The notes: generated by a model from the sequence alone, not told the origin. Shown: positions 55,085-64,000, counted from the stretch's first letter. The stretch: 64,000 nucleotides of DNA from Cupriavidus lacunae (GCF_003353055.1 NZ_QKWJ01000005.1:1-64000), one strand, 5' to 3'. A program made the numbers and translations.

Positions 55085-56065
55085 ATGAAACGTTCCACGC
55101 TTTCCCGCCTGCTGGGCCTTGGCCTGGCCTGCGCGATGCTGCTGCCGGCTCTGCCGGCAAGCGCCGCCGACAACTTCCCCTCGCATCCGCTGCGCTTTAT
55201 CGTGCCCCTGACGCAGGGCAGCGGCTCGGACTCGGTCACCCGCTTTGTCGCCGAGCTGGTGGGCAAGGACCTGGGCCAGGCGGCCGTGGTCGAGAACCGC
55301 CCCGGCGCCGACACCATCATCGCCGTGCAGAGCCTGCTCAACGCCTCGGCCGACGGCTACAGCATCCTGATGATCTCGCCCAGCGCCATGGTCATCAACC
55401 CGCTGGTCAACGACAAGCTGCCCTACAACCCGCGCGACATCCGCCCGCTGGCCGCCGCGATCCGCGCGTCTGCGGTGCTGGTCACGGGCGCCAACTCGCC
55501 CTACAAGAGCTTTGCCGACGTACTCGCCGCCGCGCGCAGGAAGCCGCATACGGTCAGCCTTGCCAACTACAGCTACCACTATCGACTGGGCGGGCTGCAG
55601 TTGCAGCAGATGGCCGGCATCGACCTGAACCACATTCCGTACAAGGGCGCGGCGCAGGTGCAGACCGACCTGATGGGCGGCGCGGTGGACCTGGCCCTGC
55701 TGGATGTCGGCGGCGCCCTGCCGCTGCTGCGCGCCGGCAAGCTGCGCCCGCTGGCCGTGACCACCCGCACGCGTCATCCCGAACTGCCCGACGTGCCGAC
55801 CGTGCGTGAAAGCGGCGTAGCCAACTACGAGCTGTCGGTGTGGATCGGCTTTGGCGTCAGCAGCAAGACCCCGGAGCCGATCGCGCAGAAGCTGGAAGCG
55901 TCGCTGCTGAAGGCGCTCGGCACGCCGGAATTCCGCAACTTCGCCGCGCGCACGGCCTATGCCGAAGTGCTGGCCGAGCCGGGCAAGCAGATGGGCGCCA
56001 TGATCGCCTCGGAGCGGGTGCGCTACGGGCAACTGGTCAAGACCTACGACGTCAGCGCGCGCTGA
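55085..56065 (+). CDS. Bug-family tripartite tricarboxylate transporter substrate-binding protein
   Basis: A 326-aa periplasmic protein of the TctC/Bug family, very expanded in Burkholderiales. It has a signal peptide with KR start and PASA-A cleavage, then FPSHPLRFIVPLTQGSGSDSVTRFVAELV, VENRPGADTIIAVQSL and HIPYKGAAQVQTDLMGG. Bug proteins bind carboxylates or aromatics. No TctA/TctB membrane genes are near, so it acts as an orphan receptor or with a remote transporter. The ATG at 55085 follows AAGGAG. Confidence 0.92.
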   Translation: MKRSTLSRLLGLGLACAMLLPALPASAADNFPSHPLRFIVPLTQGSGSDSVTRFVAELVGKDLGQAAVVENRPGADTIIAVQSLLNASADGYSILMISPSAMVINPLVNDKLPYNPRDIRPLAAAIRASAVLVTGANSPYKSFADVLAAARRKPHTVSLANYSYHYRLGGLQLQQMAGIDLNHIPYKGAAQVQTDLMGGAVDLALLDVGGALPLLRAGKLRPLAVTTRTRHPELPDVPTVRESGVANYELSVWIGFGVSSKTPEPIAQKLEASLLKALGTPEFRNFAARTAYAEVLAEPGKQMGAMIASERVRYGQLVKTYDVSAR

Positions 56066-56104
56066 AGGCGCGGCCCCGCACAACCCAAGAGAACAGGATT
56101 CACC

Positions 56105-57046
56105 ATGTCACAGCTTTGCAAGGACCGCGTGGTCGTTATCACCGGTGCCGGCCGCGGCATCGGGCGCGAATATGCGCTGGAGTTCGCCCGCTAGGGCGCG
56201 AAAGTGGTCGTCAACGATCTCGGCGGGCGCGGCGAAGGCGGCGGTGCCACCAGCGGCCCGGCCCAGGAAGTGGTGGCCGAGATCCGCGCCGGCGGCGGCG
56301 AGGCCATCGCCAACTTCGACGACGTGGCCGACTGGGCCGGCGCCGAGCGCAAGATCCGCGCCGCCATCGAGACCTTCGGCGGCCTCGATGTGCTGGTCAA
56401 CAATGCCGGCATCCTGCGCGACCGCGCGCTGGTCAACATGACCGAGGAAGACTGGGACTCAGTGATCCGCGTGCATATGCGCGGCACCTTCGCGCCGTCG
56501 CGGCACGCGGCCGCCTACTGGCGCGAGGAATCCAAGGCCGGGCGCCAGCGCGCGGCGCGCCTGATCAACACCAGCTCGTCGTCCGGCCTGTACTGCAACG
56601 CCGGCCAGTCCAACTACGGCGCGGCCAAGGCCGGCATCGCCGCGATGTCGGTGATCGCCGCGCGCGAGCTGGACCGCTACGGCGTCACCGTCAACGCGAT
56701 CTACCCGACCGCGATGAGCCGGCTGACCGAAGACATCATCGCCAAGCGCCGCGCCGAGTTCACCGCCGGCGCCGCGCCCGGCTTCGACCCGCTCGATGCC
56801 GGCAACGTGGCGCCGCTGGTGGCGTGGCTGGGGAGCGTCGAGTCCGGCAACGTCACCGGGCGCGTGTTCGGCGTGCGCGGCGGTCGCATCACGGTGGCTG
56901 AAGGCTGGCACGCCGGCCCGCGCATCGAGAAGGCCGGCCGCTGGGACGCCGCCGAGCTGGGCCAGCATATTCCCGCGCTGGTCCGCCAGGCCGCGGGCCA
57001 ATGCCGACACGTCGGGCGAGATTCCAGCCGCCTGATCCCGCACTGA
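56105..57046 (+). pseudogene. Short-chain dehydrogenase/reductase with in-frame TAG at codon 30
   Basis: An SDR that would oxidise a 3-hydroxyacyl-CoA or similar alcohol in this pathway. The N-terminal Rossmann motif ITGAGRGIG is present. Codon 30 (56192-56194) is then TAG, where homologues read Gln or a similar residue in FAR-x-GAKVVVNDLG. After it the frame stays open to 57046 with NNAG and the YxxxK active site (SNYGAAKAG). Read-through length would be 313 aa. Restart at the GTG at 56204 would lose the NAD(P) motif. One C-to-T change explains it, so this is a recent nonsense mutation or a sequence error. Confidence 0.85.
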
Positions 57047-57070
57047 GCACCGCATCCACGGACCCGTACC

Positions 57071-58624
57071 ATGAACCCGACCCCAAAGTACCTGGGCGAT
57101 CACGCCGCCCTGAATCCCGAGAAGCCCGCCGCCATCAACGGCACCACGGGCGAGGTCCTGAGCTACGGCGAGCTGGACCAGCGCTCGAACCGCTTTGCCC
57201 AGTACCTGTACGCGCTTGGCCTGCGTCGCGGCGACCATATCGCGATGGTGCTCGAGAACAATATGCGCTGCTTCGAGCTGTGCTGGGCCGCGCTGCGTTC
57301 GGGGCTGCTGATTACTCCCGTCAACCGTTTCCTGACTGCGCCCGAGGCCGCCTACCTGATCGAGGACAGCCAGGCGCAGGTGGTAGTGACCTCCTGTGCG
57401 ATGCGCGAGCTGGCCGACCAGTTGACGGACCTGATGCCGACCTGCCGCAGCCGGCTGATGGTGGACGGCACCATCCCCGGCTGGGACAGCTACGAAGCAG
57501 CCATCGCCGCGCACCCGGCCGAGCGCCTGGCCGAGGAATGGATGGGCGCGACCATGATCTACAGCTCGGGCACCACCGGCCGGCCCAAGGGCATCGTGCG
57601 TGCGCAGCCGCAGGGCTATGTGACCGAAGGCTCGGGCTCGCCGCGCCGGGCCCAGTTCGTCCGCTATGGTTTCGATGCCGACACCATCTACCTGTCGCCC
57701 GCGCCGCTGTACCACACCGCGCCGCTCGGCTACGGGCTGGAAACCCAGTTCGGCGGCGGCACCGTGGTCTTCATGGAAAAGTTCGACGCGGTCGAGGCGC
57801 TGCGCATGATCGAGCGCTACCGCGTCACCCACAGCCAGTGGGTGCCGACCATGTTCATCCGCATGCTCAAGCTGGAACCGGCGCAGCGCGCGGCCTTCGA
57901 CCTGTCCAGCCACCGCGTCGCGATCCACGCGGCCGCGCCCTGCCCGCAGGAAATCAAGCGCGAGATGATCGCCTGGTGGGGGCCGATCGTGCACGAGTAC
58001 TACGCCGCCACCGAAGGCAACGGCGTAGCCACGCTGAACACGGCGGAATGGCTGGCGCACCCGGGCTCGGTCGGCAAGGCGCTGGTGGGCGTGCTGCATA
58101 TCTGCGACGACGAGGGCAACGAGCTGCCCTGCGGCGAAAGCGGGATGGTGTATTTCGAGCGCGAAACCCTGCCCTTCCACTACCACAACGATCCGGACAA
58201 GACGCGCGCCGCGCAGCACCCGCGCCACCCGACCTGGACCTCGGTGGGCGACATCGGCCGGCTCGATGAAGACGGCTTCCTGTACCTGACCGACCGCAAG
58301 GCGTTCATGATCATCTCGGGCGGCGTCAACATCTACCCGCAGGCAATCGAGGATGCGCTGGTGGTGCATCCCAGCGTCGGCGACGCCGCCGTGATCGGCG
58401 TGCCCAATGCGGAGATGGGCGAAGAGGTCAAGGCCATCGTCGAACCGGCCGCCGGCATCGCGCCGTCCCCCGAGCTGGCCGAGACCCTGCTTGAATACCT
58501 GCGCGGCAAGGTGGCGCGCTACATGGTGCCGCGCTCGATCGACTTCACCGACGCCATGCCGCGCCTGCCCACCGGCAAGCTGTACAAACAGGCCCTGCGC
58601 GACCGCTACTGGAAAGCCCAATGA
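57071..58624 (+). CDS. Acyl-CoA synthetase (AMP-forming)
   Basis: A 517-aa ligase of the ANL superfamily that activates the pathway acid to its CoA ester. Phosphate loop YSSGTTGRPKG (about 164-174), adenylate motif EYYAATEGNG, SVGDIGRLDEDGFLYLTDRKAFMIISGGVNIYP, and catalytic Lys in LPTGKLYKQAL near residue 503. The EYYAATEG pattern is often seen in ligases for bulky or cyclic acids. It starts 24 bp after the SDR. Confidence 0.92.
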   Translation: MNPTPKYLGDHAALNPEKPAAINGTTGEVLSYGELDQRSNRFAQYLYALGLRRGDHIAMVLENNMRCFELCWAALRSGLLITPVNRFLTAPEAAYLIEDSQAQVVVTSCAMRELADQLTDLMPTCRSRLMVDGTIPGWDSYEAAIAAHPAERLAEEWMGATMIYSSGTTGRPKGIVRAQPQGYVTEGSGSPRRAQFVRYGFDADTIYLSPAPLYHTAPLGYGLETQFGGGTVVFMEKFDAVEALRMIERYRVTHSQWVPTMFIRMLKLEPAQRAAFDLSSHRVAIHAAAPCPQEIKREMIAWWGPIVHEYYAATEGNGVATLNTAEWLAHPGSVGKALVGVLHICDDEGNELPCGESGMVYFERETLPFHYHNDPDKTRAAQHPRHPTWTSVGDIGRLDEDGFLYLTDRKAFMIISGGVNIYPQAIEDALVVHPSVGDAAVIGVPNAEMGEEVKAIVEPAAGIAPSPELAETLLEYLRGKVARYMVPRSIDFTDAMPRLPTGKLYKQALRDRYWKAQ

Positions 58625-58662
58625 CCGTGGCGGCAATGCCTGCCGCCACCAAGGAGTAAGAC

Positions 58663-59829
58663 GTGAGCCAATTGCTGGACGCCTTCCGCCTGACCGCGCT
58701 GCCGCCCGCGGCGCAAGCCTTGCGCGCCGAAGTCAGGCGCTTCCTGGCCGAGCACCTGCCTGCCGCCAGCGCCGATATCCGCGCGCGCTCGTGGATGGGT
58801 TTCGATGCCGGTTTCAGCCGCCGGCTGGCGCAACGCGGCTGGGTCGGCGTGACGCTGCCGGCCAGCCATGGCGGCGCCGGCATGGATGCATTCCAGCGCT
58901 TCGTACTGGTGGAAGAGCTGCTGGCCGCCGGCGCGCCGGTGGCCGCGCACTGGGTCGCCGACCGCCAGAGCGGCCCGCTGATCCTGAAGTACGGCACGCC
59001 GGCGCAGAAGGACTTCTACCTGCCGCGCATCTGCAACGGCAGCGCCTTCTTCTGCATCGGCATGAGCGAGCCCGACGCCGGCTCGGACCTGGCCAGCGTG
59101 CGCACCCGCGCCACGCGTTGCGATGGCGGCTGGCGCCTGAGCGGGCGCAAGATCTGGACCACCAACGCGCACCATTGCCACTACATGATCGCGCTGGTGC
59201 GCTCGTCCGGCGCGCCGGAAGACCGCCAGAAGGGACTGTCGCAGTTCATCATCGACCTGGGCGCGCCCGGCGTGACGGTACGCCCGATCGTCGACCTGAC
59301 CGGCGACGCGCATTTCTCGGAGGTCGCCTTCGACGATGTGTTCCTGCCCGAGGGCTCGCTGGTCGGCGAGGAAGGCGGCGGCTGGGAGCAGGTCACGGCG
59401 GAACTCGCATTCGAGCGCAGCGGCCCGGAGCGGCTCTATTCGAGCATCGTGCTGGTGGATCGCTGGGTGCAGACGCTGCGCGCCGGCAAGCCCTCGGACG
59501 CCGATGCCGCCAATGCCGCACTACTCGGCAGCTTCGTGACCCAGCTGGCCACGCTGCGCAGCCTGTCGGTGGCCGTGACCGCGCGCCTGGCGCGCGGCGA
59601 AAGCCCGGTGGTGGAAGCAGCGCTGGTCAAGGACCTGGGCACCGAGTTCGAACAATCCATCCCCGCCCTGCTTGAAGCCGTGATTAGCGCCGACCCCGGC
59701 GCCGCGCCGAACCCCGAGCTGTACCGCACGCTGGCTTTCCTGAGCCAGATCTCACCCACCTTCTCGCTGCGCGGCGGCACGCGCGAAGTGCTGCGCGGCA
59801 TGATCGCCCGCGGCCTCGGCCTGCGCTGA
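58663..59829 (+). CDS. Acyl-CoA dehydrogenase, large subunit-like
   Basis: A 388-aa flavoprotein with FAD/substrate signature CIGMSEPDAGSDLAS and the C-terminal FSLRGGTREVLRGMIARGLG. The likely catalytic Glu is E251 in ELAFERSGPERL. The start is GTG at 58663, supported by AAGGAGTAAGAC. Followed 27 bp later by a shorter, divergent dehydrogenase, it resembles the alpha chain of alpha2-beta2 acyl-CoA dehydrogenases that handle ring or steroid-type CoA esters. That is an inference. Confidence 0.9.
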   Translation: MSQLLDAFRLTALPPAAQALRAEVRRFLAEHLPAASADIRARSWMGFDAGFSRRLAQRGWVGVTLPASHGGAGMDAFQRFVLVEELLAAGAPVAAHWVADRQSGPLILKYGTPAQKDFYLPRICNGSAFFCIGMSEPDAGSDLASVRTRATRCDGGWRLSGRKIWTTNAHHCHYMIALVRSSGAPEDRQKGLSQFIIDLGAPGVTVRPIVDLTGDAHFSEVAFDDVFLPEGSLVGEEGGGWEQVTAELAFERSGPERLYSSIVLVDRWVQTLRAGKPSDADAANAALLGSFVTQLATLRSLSVAVTARLARGESPVVEAALVKDLGTEFEQSIPALLEAVISADPGAAPNPELYRTLAFLSQISPTFSLRGGTREVLRGMIARGLGLR

Positions 59830-59856
59830 AAAGAACCAGACTTCCAGAGGGACGAC

Positions 59857-60855
59857 ATGGACATGTTTACCGAAGCCATCGAAGACATCCTGCGCGACCA
59901 CGCCACCCCGGCCGCGGTGCGCGCCATCGAGGGCGGCGCATCGCCCGCGCCGCTGTGGGCAGCACTGGCCGATGCCGGCTTCCTGGAGCTGATGGCGCCG
60001 GAATCCGCCGGCGGTGCTGCCCTAACGCTGCAGGCGATCGGACCGGTCTTCACCCTCTTCGGCAGCCACGCGCTGCCGCTGCCGGCGGCGCAGGCCATTG
60101 CCGCCCGCGCGCTGCTGGCGCCCACGGGCAAGGCGGCGCCGGCCGGCATGATCACGCTGGCCGGCCAGTGCCTGCAAGGCGCCGGCGGCACCATCACCGC
60201 ACCGCTGCTGCCCTTTGGCGCGATCGCGGACTGGGTGCTGGCCAACGTGGAAGGCTGCATGCTGCTGCTCGATGCGTCGCAGGCATCGCGCCAGCCGGCC
60301 GGCGTGCACGGCAGCCTGGCGGCCACGCTGGTGTGGGCCGCGCGGGACCTGCCGGGTCCGGTCGGCGACCATGGCGAGCGCGTGCGCGACTTCAGCGCCG
60401 CCATCCACGCCGCCGCCATCGCCGGCGCGATGGGACGCGTGTTCGACATGACGCTGCAGTACTGCAACGACCGCTCCCAGTTCGGCAAGTCGATCGGCAA
60501 GTTCCAGGCCGTGCAGCACCAGCTCAGCGTGATGGCGCAGCATGTGGCGGCGGCGGGCATCGCGGCGGAGCTCGCCTTTGCCGGCGACGGCCCCCTTCCC
60601 GCCCGCATGCCGGTGGCAATCGCCAAGGCCCGCGCCAGCATGGCGGTGCCACTGGTCGCCGCCACCGCGCACGCCCTGCACGGCGCCATCGGCGTGACCG
60701 AGGAATACGACCTGCAACTCTACACCCGGCGCCTGCATGAATGGCGCATGGCGGACGGCTCCGAGGCGTACTGGAACCGCCTTGCCGGCCAGGCCCTGCT
60801 GGCGCAGCCGCAGGCCACCATCACCGACTTCGTGCGCGAGACGCTCGCGGCCTGA
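59857..60855 (+). CDS. Acyl-CoA dehydrogenase, short subunit-like
   Basis: A 332-aa member of the acyl-CoA dehydrogenase family, shorter than usual. It lacks the TEPxxGSD flavin/substrate motif in the middle domain but keeps the helical C-terminal domain (GRVFDMTLQYCNDRSQFGKSIGKFQAVQHQL and HGAIGVTEEYDLQLYTRRLHEW). Such sequences commonly form the second chain of heterotetrameric dehydrogenases. The ATG at 59857 has AGAGGGA upstream. It probably partners the preceding gene. Confidence 0.88.
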   Translation: MDMFTEAIEDILRDHATPAAVRAIEGGASPAPLWAALADAGFLELMAPESAGGAALTLQAIGPVFTLFGSHALPLPAAQAIAARALLAPTGKAAPAGMITLAGQCLQGAGGTITAPLLPFGAIADWVLANVEGCMLLLDASQASRQPAGVHGSLAATLVWAARDLPGPVGDHGERVRDFSAAIHAAAIAGAMGRVFDMTLQYCNDRSQFGKSIGKFQAVQHQLSVMAQHVAAAGIAAELAFAGDGPLPARMPVAIAKARASMAVPLVAATAHALHGAIGVTEEYDLQLYTRRLHEWRMADGSEAYWNRLAGQALLAQPQATITDFVRETLAA

Positions 60856-60868
60856 ATCCCTGCCTCCC

Positions 60869-61888
60869 ATGCCAGCCACGTTCCGCACCCGCATCACCGA
60901 GCTGCTGTCGATCCGCCACCCGATCGTGCTGGGCGGCATGCATCACCTGGGCGAATCGCGCATCGTCGCGGCCATGGTCAATGCCGGCGCGATGGGGTTT
61001 ATCACCGCGCGCTCGTTCGACTCGCTGGCCGCGCTGCGCGACGACCTGCGCCGCTGCCGCGACCTGACGGCAGGCCGGCCGTTCGGCGTCAACCTGACGC
61101 TGGCACGCCGGCCCGAGCAGAACCGCAATGTCCAGGCGTGGATCGACGTGGCGCTGACAGAAGGCGTGCGCTGCTTCGAGACTGCCGGCGGCGCACCCGA
61201 GGGCCTGGTCGATCCGATCCACCAGGGCGGCGCCATCGTGATCCACAAATGCCCCAGCGTGCGCCATGCACTGAGCGCCGAGCGCATGGGCGTGGATGCG
61301 GTGACACTGGTCGGCATGGAAGAAGGCGGGCATCCGGGCGCGAACCAGCTGCCCACCTTCGTCAACGGCGCCTTTGCGCTGGCGCGGCTGCGCGTGCCGC
61401 TGCTGCTGGGCGGCGGCATCGGCAATGGCCGCCAGATCGCGGCCGCGCTGGCCATGGGGGCGGACGGCGTGGTCATGGGCAGCCGCTTCATGGTCGCGGC
61501 CGAGATCCGCACGCATGCGGCGCTCAAGCAGCGCATCGTCGAGTCCGACCAGCACTGCTCCACCGCCATCCTCGGCTCGCTGGGCGACACCTGGCGCGTG
61601 CTGGCCAACGAGACCGCGCGCGAAGTGCAGCGCCTGGAAGCGGCCGGGGCGCGCAGTCATGCGGAATTCGGCGACCTGATCCTGTCGTCGCGCACGCGCC
61701 AGCGTGTCTATGCCGATGGCGAGGTCGATGCCGGCATCGTCTCGCTGGGGCCGGCCGGCGGCTTCTGCGATGCCATCGAGCCGGCGGCGCAGATCGTGGC
61801 TCGGTTGATGGCCGAGGCATCGCAGGCGGCCGCGGCCTTTACCCAGACGTTTGCCGGAGCCTGCTCCGCAAACAGCCGCGCGGCCTGA
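60869..61888 (+). CDS. Nitronate monooxygenase-like FMN enzyme (2-nitropropane dioxygenase family)
   Basis: A 339-aa TIM-barrel FMN protein with the family pattern: HPIVLGGMHHLGESRIVAAMVNAGAMGFITA, GVNLTLA, VHKCPS-like IHKCPSVRHALSAERMGVDAVTLVG and PLLLGGGIGNGRQIAAALAMGADGVVMGSRF. It may oxidise nitronates or act as an enoyl reductase-like flavoprotein. In CoA-degradation operons the true role is often unclear. It starts 13 bp after the short dehydrogenase and ends the operon. Confidence 0.88.
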   Translation: MPATFRTRITELLSIRHPIVLGGMHHLGESRIVAAMVNAGAMGFITARSFDSLAALRDDLRRCRDLTAGRPFGVNLTLARRPEQNRNVQAWIDVALTEGVRCFETAGGAPEGLVDPIHQGGAIVIHKCPSVRHALSAERMGVDAVTLVGMEEGGHPGANQLPTFVNGAFALARLRVPLLLGGGIGNGRQIAAALAMGADGVVMGSRFMVAAEIRTHAALKQRIVESDQHCSTAILGSLGDTWRVLANETAREVQRLEAAGARSHAEFGDLILSSRTRQRVYADGEVDAGIVSLGPAGGFCDAIEPAAQIVARLMAEASQAAAAFTQTFAGACSANSRAA

Positions 61889-61901
61889 GCCGCACGGCGC
61901 T

Positions 61902-64000
61902 TCAGCCCGCCAGCGCCCCCACCCCGTCCTCCGGACGCTTCACGCGGAACCACGCCGCGTACAGCGCCGGCAGGAACAGCAGCGTCAGCACCGTGGCAAT
62001 GATCAGCCCGCCCATGATCGCCACCGCCATCGGCCCCCAGAACATCGAGCGCGACAGCGGGATCATCGCCAGCACCGCCGCGGCGGCGGTCAGGATGATT
62101 GGCCGGAAGCGGCGCACCGCGGCTTCGACGATGGCGGTCCATTGCGGCACGCCGGCGCTGACGTCCTGCTCGATCTGGTCGACCAGGATCACCGAGTTGC
62201 GGATGATCATGCCCAGCAGCGCGGTGATGCCGAGCTGCGCCACAAACCCCATCGGCGCGCGCAGCAGCAACAGCGTGGCGGCGGCGCCGATCAGCCCCAG
62301 CGGGCCGGTCAGGAACACCATGGCCGCGCGCGAGAAGCTGTGCAGCTGCAGCATCAGCAGCGTGAAGATGAGGAAGATGCACAGCGGCAGCTGCGCCGCG
62401 ATGGAGGCACCTGCCTTGCCGCTTTCCTCTTCCGCGCCGGCCACGGTGATGCGGTAGCCCGGCGGCAGTTGCGCGCGCAGCTTGTCGAGTTTCGGGCTGA
62501 TCTGTGCGGTCACCGTCGGGCCCTGGATGCCGTCGACCACGTCGGCCTGCACGGTCACGCCGAAGTCGCGGTTCTCGCGCCACACCACGCCCGGTTCCGA
62601 GCGCAGCGTGACGCGCGCCACCTGCGTCAGCGGCACCATGCGCCCGGTGTTGGTCGGCACCAGCATGTTGTTCAGGTCCGAAATCGCATCGCGCTCATTG
62701 CGCGGGGTGCGCATCAGGATGTCGATCAGCTTGTCGCCGTCGCGGTACTGGCCCACCGGCACGCCGGTCAGCACGGTCTGCGTGACGCGGGCGATGGCAT
62801 TGGTGGTCACGCCCAGCGCGCGCGCCTTGTCCTGGTCGATGTCCAGGCGCAGCATCTTGACGTTCTCATTCCAGTTGTCGTTGACGCCGACGGTGTTGGG
62901 GTTGGCGCGCATTTCGGCCTTGACCTGGTCGGCCAGCCGGCGCACCCCGGCGGCGTCCGGCCCGATCACGCGGAACTGCACCGGATAGGCCACCGGCGGG
63001 CCGTTGGGCAGCAGCTTGACGCGGCCGCGCAGGTACGGGAACTCGGCATCCAGCAGCCTGATGACGCGGCGGCGCAGCGCATCGCGCACCTCGGTGCTGA
63101 CCGGCATCACGATCACTTGCGCCACGTTGGTCTGCGGGAAGATCTGGTCCAGCGGCAGGTAGAAGCGCGGCGCCCCGCTGCCGACGAAGGTGGCCAGGCT
63201 TTCGACGTCCTTGTCCTTGCCGACCAGCTGCTCAAAGCGCTTGGCCTCGGTCTCCATCTGGGTGAAGCTGGTGCCCTCGGGCATCCACAGCTCCACCATC
63301 AGCTCGGGGCGGCTGGAATCCGGGAAGAACTGCTTCTCGACGAACTTGAAGGCGTAGAGGCCCAAGCCGAAGGCCACCAGCGTGATCGCGATCACCAGCT
63401 TGCGCCAGGTCACGCACCAGTCCACCAGCCGGCGAAAGCGCGCATAGAACGGCGTGTCGAAGACCTCGTGGGGCTCGCCCGCGCCCGGGCCGCGGGTCTT
63501 GAGCAGCAGGTAGCCCAGGTAGGGCGTGAAGTAGACCGCCGCCAGCCACGACAGCACCAGTGCCAGCGCCGTCACCGCAAAGATCGCGAAGGTGTACTCG
63601 CCCACCGTCGAACGCGCCAGGCCCACCGGCAGGAAGCCGGCCGCGGTGATCAGCGTGCCGGTCAGCATCGGCATCGCGGTGGAGGTATAGGCGAAGGTGG
63701 CCGCCTCCATCTTGGAGAAGCCCTCTTCCAGCTTGCGCACCATCATCTCGACCGCAATGATGGCGTCGTCGACCAGCAGCCCCAGCGCCACGATCAGCGC
63801 CCCCAGCGATATCTTGTGCAGGCCGATGCCGAAGATATGCATGAACAGGAAGGTCACCGCCAGCACCAGCGGGATGGTCAGCGCCACCACCAGGCCCGGG
63901 CGCACGTCCAGCCGCAGCGGCCGCGTGTGCAGGCCCAGCGAGACAAAGCTGACCGCCAGCACGATCACCACCGCCTCGATCAGCACGTGCACGAACTCGC
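61902..64000 (-). CDS. RND efflux transporter permease subunit (partial, 5' end outside window)
   Basis: The C-terminal 699 or so residues of a proton-driven multidrug pump of the AcrB/HAE family. The gene runs past 64000, so roughly the first third is missing. Visible are the TM4 proton-relay pair in GLLVDDAIIAVEMM, several membrane helices before and after a large periplasmic domain (about 250 residues), and C-terminal helices with GIIRNSVILVDQIE-like sequence. Its membrane-fusion partner is expected upstream, outside the window. It converges with the nitronate monooxygenase gene, 13 bp apart, with no terminator seen between them. Confidence 0.93.
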   Translation of the reverse strand, partial: EFVHVLIEAVVIVLAVSFVSLGLHTRPLRLDVRPGLVVALTIPLVLAVTFLFMHIFGIGLHKISLGALIVALGLLVDDAIIAVEMMVRKLEEGFSKMEAATFAYTSTAMPMLTGTLITAAGFLPVGLARSTVGEYTFAIFAVTALALVLSWLAAVYFTPYLGYLLLKTRGPGAGEPHEVFDTPFYARFRRLVDWCVTWRKLVIAITLVAFGLGLYAFKFVEKQFFPDSSRPELMVELWMPEGTSFTQMETEAKRFEQLVGKDKDVESLATFVGSGAPRFYLPLDQIFPQTNVAQVIVMPVSTEVRDALRRRVIRLLDAEFPYLRGRVKLLPNGPPVAYPVQFRVIGPDAAGVRRLADQVKAEMRANPNTVGVNDNWNENVKMLRLDIDQDKARALGVTTNAIARVTQTVLTGVPVGQYRDGDKLIDILMRTPRNERDAISDLNNMLVPTNTGRMVPLTQVARVTLRSEPGVVWRENRDFGVTVQADVVDGIQGPTVTAQISPKLDKLRAQLPPGYRITVAGAEEESGKAGASIAAQLPLCIFLIFTLLMLQLHSFSRAAMVFLTGPLGLIGAAATLLLLRAPMGFVAQLGITALLGMIIRNSVILVDQIEQDVSAGVPQWTAIVEAAVRRFRPIILTAAAAVLAMIPLSRSMFWGPMAVAIMGGLIIATVLTLLFLPALYAAWFRVKRPEDGVGALAG

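Overview
The window is high-GC, densely coded DNA from a betaproteobacterial chromosome. Gene order (tig-clpP-clpX-lon-tRNA-Val-tRNA-Asp-ppiD; selO-msrB-yciB-bolA-ppiC beside purL) and protein style fit the Burkholderiaceae, most likely Cupriavidus or close Ralstonia-type relatives. No plasmid backbone, integrase, phage genes, transposase or CRISPR array was seen. The genus call is an inference from gene content.

Layout. (1) 1-7.4 kb: a hypothetical gene, then a minus-strand unit of an acyl-CoA synthetase followed by a complete branched-chain-amino-acid-type ABC transporter (binding protein, LivH, LivM, LivG, LivF). (2) 7.8-12.1 kb: a plus-strand housekeeping run (SelO, MsrB, YciB, BolA, secreted parvulin PPIase, a small hypothetical). 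(3) 12.1-14.3 kb: an NCS1 permease translationally coupled to a frameshifted creatininase. (4) 14.5-25.9 kb: purL with a clear terminator, a MarR-like regulator divergent from an amidase, the NAD(P)HX repair enzyme, pgi, and a tightly packed ybbA/tesA pair. (5) 26.0-26.8 kb: a gene-free imperfect palindrome of about 790 bp. (6) 26.8-35.7 kb: the proteostasis block ppiD, tRNA-Asp, tRNA-Val, lon, clpX, clpP and tig on the minus strand, several with their own intrinsic terminator, plus a tRNA-Asp-like remnant. (7) 36-39.7 kb: mnmC, rlmJ, a VanZ-like gene, a candidate small RNA and tRNA-Leu. (8) 39.8-49.6 kb: an IclR regulator with a neat operator-promoter, a small secreted Cys-rich protein, and a nitrogen-scavenging locus (M20 amidohydrolase, five-gene peptide-type ABC transporter, amidase) behind a sigma-54 promoter. 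(9) 49.7-61.9 kb: a MalT/LuxR-type activator and a CoA-thioester catabolic operon (three acyl-CoA dehydrogenases, a thiolase-like lipid-transfer protein, a Bug-type binding protein, an SDR with an in-frame stop, an acyl-CoA synthetase, a nitronate monooxygenase). (10) 61.9-64.0 kb: the 3' part of an RND efflux pump gene that runs off the window.

How it fits together. The housekeeping blocks look ordinary and intact. The accessory loci are uptake-plus-degradation modules, each with a local regulator or recognisable control site: LIV transporter plus CoA ligase, sigma-54-driven ABC transporter plus amidases, LuxR regulator plus beta-oxidation-like operon. Two accessory enzymes (creatininase and SDR) carry single disabling changes, which points to decay of dispensable catabolism or to sequence errors. 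The strongest non-coding signals are the sigma-54 promoter at 42607-42622, a 19-bp dyad before the catabolic operon, the palindromic element at 26.0-26.8 kb, the tRNA-like remnant next to tRNA-Asp, and a possible small RNA before tRNA-Leu.
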